From contig NZ_QEWO01000001.1 of assembly GCF_003402235.1 (NCBI RefSeq), positions 310,001 to 374,000 on the forward strand: a DNA stretch of 64,000 nucleotides, read 5' to 3'. Position numbers and translations under genes: made by a program. Positions 63,887 to 64,000 of this stretch are shown here, in pieces (positions within the stretch are counted from its first letter, which is position 1; each line of letters begins with the position of its first letter). The notes below the pieces were generated by a model. It saw only the letters and a program-made list of their open reading frames with translations. It was not told the DNA's origin and made no database searches. The DNA is from Parahaliea mediterranea (lineage in GTDB: Bacteria > Pseudomonadota > Gammaproteobacteria > Pseudomonadales > Halieaceae).

Positions 63887-64000
63887 TCAGTTCAGGCGCA
63901 GGCTGCCGGTTTCCTCAACCCGCTGGGTGGGCACAAAGCCGTTAAAGTCGATCTTGGCGGCAAAGCGGTAGTCCAGCGCCTCACCCTGGCTGCGGCCAAG
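63887..64000 (-). CDS. C-terminal fragment of an unrecognised protein (runs off the right edge)
   Basis: Only the last 37 codons and the TGA (63889-63887) are inside the window. They read LGRSQGEALDYRFAAKID followed by FNGFVPTQRVEETGSLRLN. The alternating beta-strand pattern ending in a G-S-L-R-L strand resembles the end of LEA-type-2 (WHy) domain proteins, but the fragment is too short for a firm call. It is convergent with the NSS gene, 8 nt apart. Confidence 0.5.
   Translation of the reverse strand, partial: LGRSQGEALDYRFAAKIDFNGFVPTQRVEETGSLRLN

Overview
The window is about 63-64% GC and gene-dense. It looks like the chromosome of a free-living, probably marine, gammaproteobacterium. The evidence is the Pseudomonas-like order yceD-rpmF-fabD-fabG-acpP-fabF-pabC-mltG-tmk-holB-pilZ, the order rluC/rne, clpP-clpX-lon-hupB-ppiD preceded by tRNA-Leu and tig, a tusDCB-tusE block, and a Pseudomonas-type cysI-DUF934 pair. 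A placement near the Halieaceae/Cellvibrionales is an inference from overall gene style and was not tested. No insertion sequence, prophage, integron or CRISPR array is visible, so this is mostly core chromosome.

Layout. 1-2515 (minus) holds most of a PD-(D/E)XK repair nuclease that leaves the window. 2679-8543 carries DAHP synthase, NfuA (minus), the 1228-residue MetH and a DUF2970 miniprotein. 8571-12275 has a 37-residue membrane miniprotein, sulfite reductase CysI with a DUF934 partner, and a CPA2 antiporter. 12341-15976 is the electron-transfer-flavoprotein region (etfBA divergent from ETF-quinone oxidoreductase). 16127-20708 has DUF1285, a YiiX-like hydrolase, SerA and PpiD. 20884-27535 is the protein quality-control block hupB, lon, clpX, clpP, tig and tRNA-Leu(UAG), all on the minus strand; lon and clpX each have a good sigma-32-like promoter. 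27689-30172 is a GH84 glycosidase plus a phosphomannose-isomerase-like protein. 30264-30423 is a candidate structured small RNA. 30494-38844 is the fatty acid/cell envelope/replication operon, driven by a near-consensus promoter that appears to make a leaderless yceD message; plsX is missing from its usual place. 38949-44821 has a Maf-family pyrophosphatase, a HAD phosphatase, RluC, RNase E with a ~0.5 kb leader, and tRNA-Ser(UGA). 44877-51453 has a lipase-like hydrolase, an M14 metallopeptidase, YccA, TusDCB/TusE, a TrpD2-like protein, TrmA and PhhB.

The most unusual part is 51496-58982 (minus). A strong promoter downstream of tRNA-Leu(UAA) feeds four overlapping genes, DUF3348, DUF802, OmpA/MotB-like and DUF2894. 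The DUF802 protein has MotA/TolQ/ExbB-type membrane helices followed by a roughly 590-residue cytoplasmic helical tail; its partner has a MotB-type membrane helix with a central Asp and a periplasmic OmpA domain. This is the architecture of an ion-driven 5:2 stator motor with a long intracellular tail, as in ZorAB of Zorya, but without the Zorya effectors. It is followed on the same strand by a two-helix channel with a non-canonical pore and two RCK domains, an all-alpha dUTPase-like protein, and a winged-helix protein with a nuclease-like C-terminus. The right end has an AsmA-family protein, a sodium-dependent NSS transporter and the tail of a further gene.
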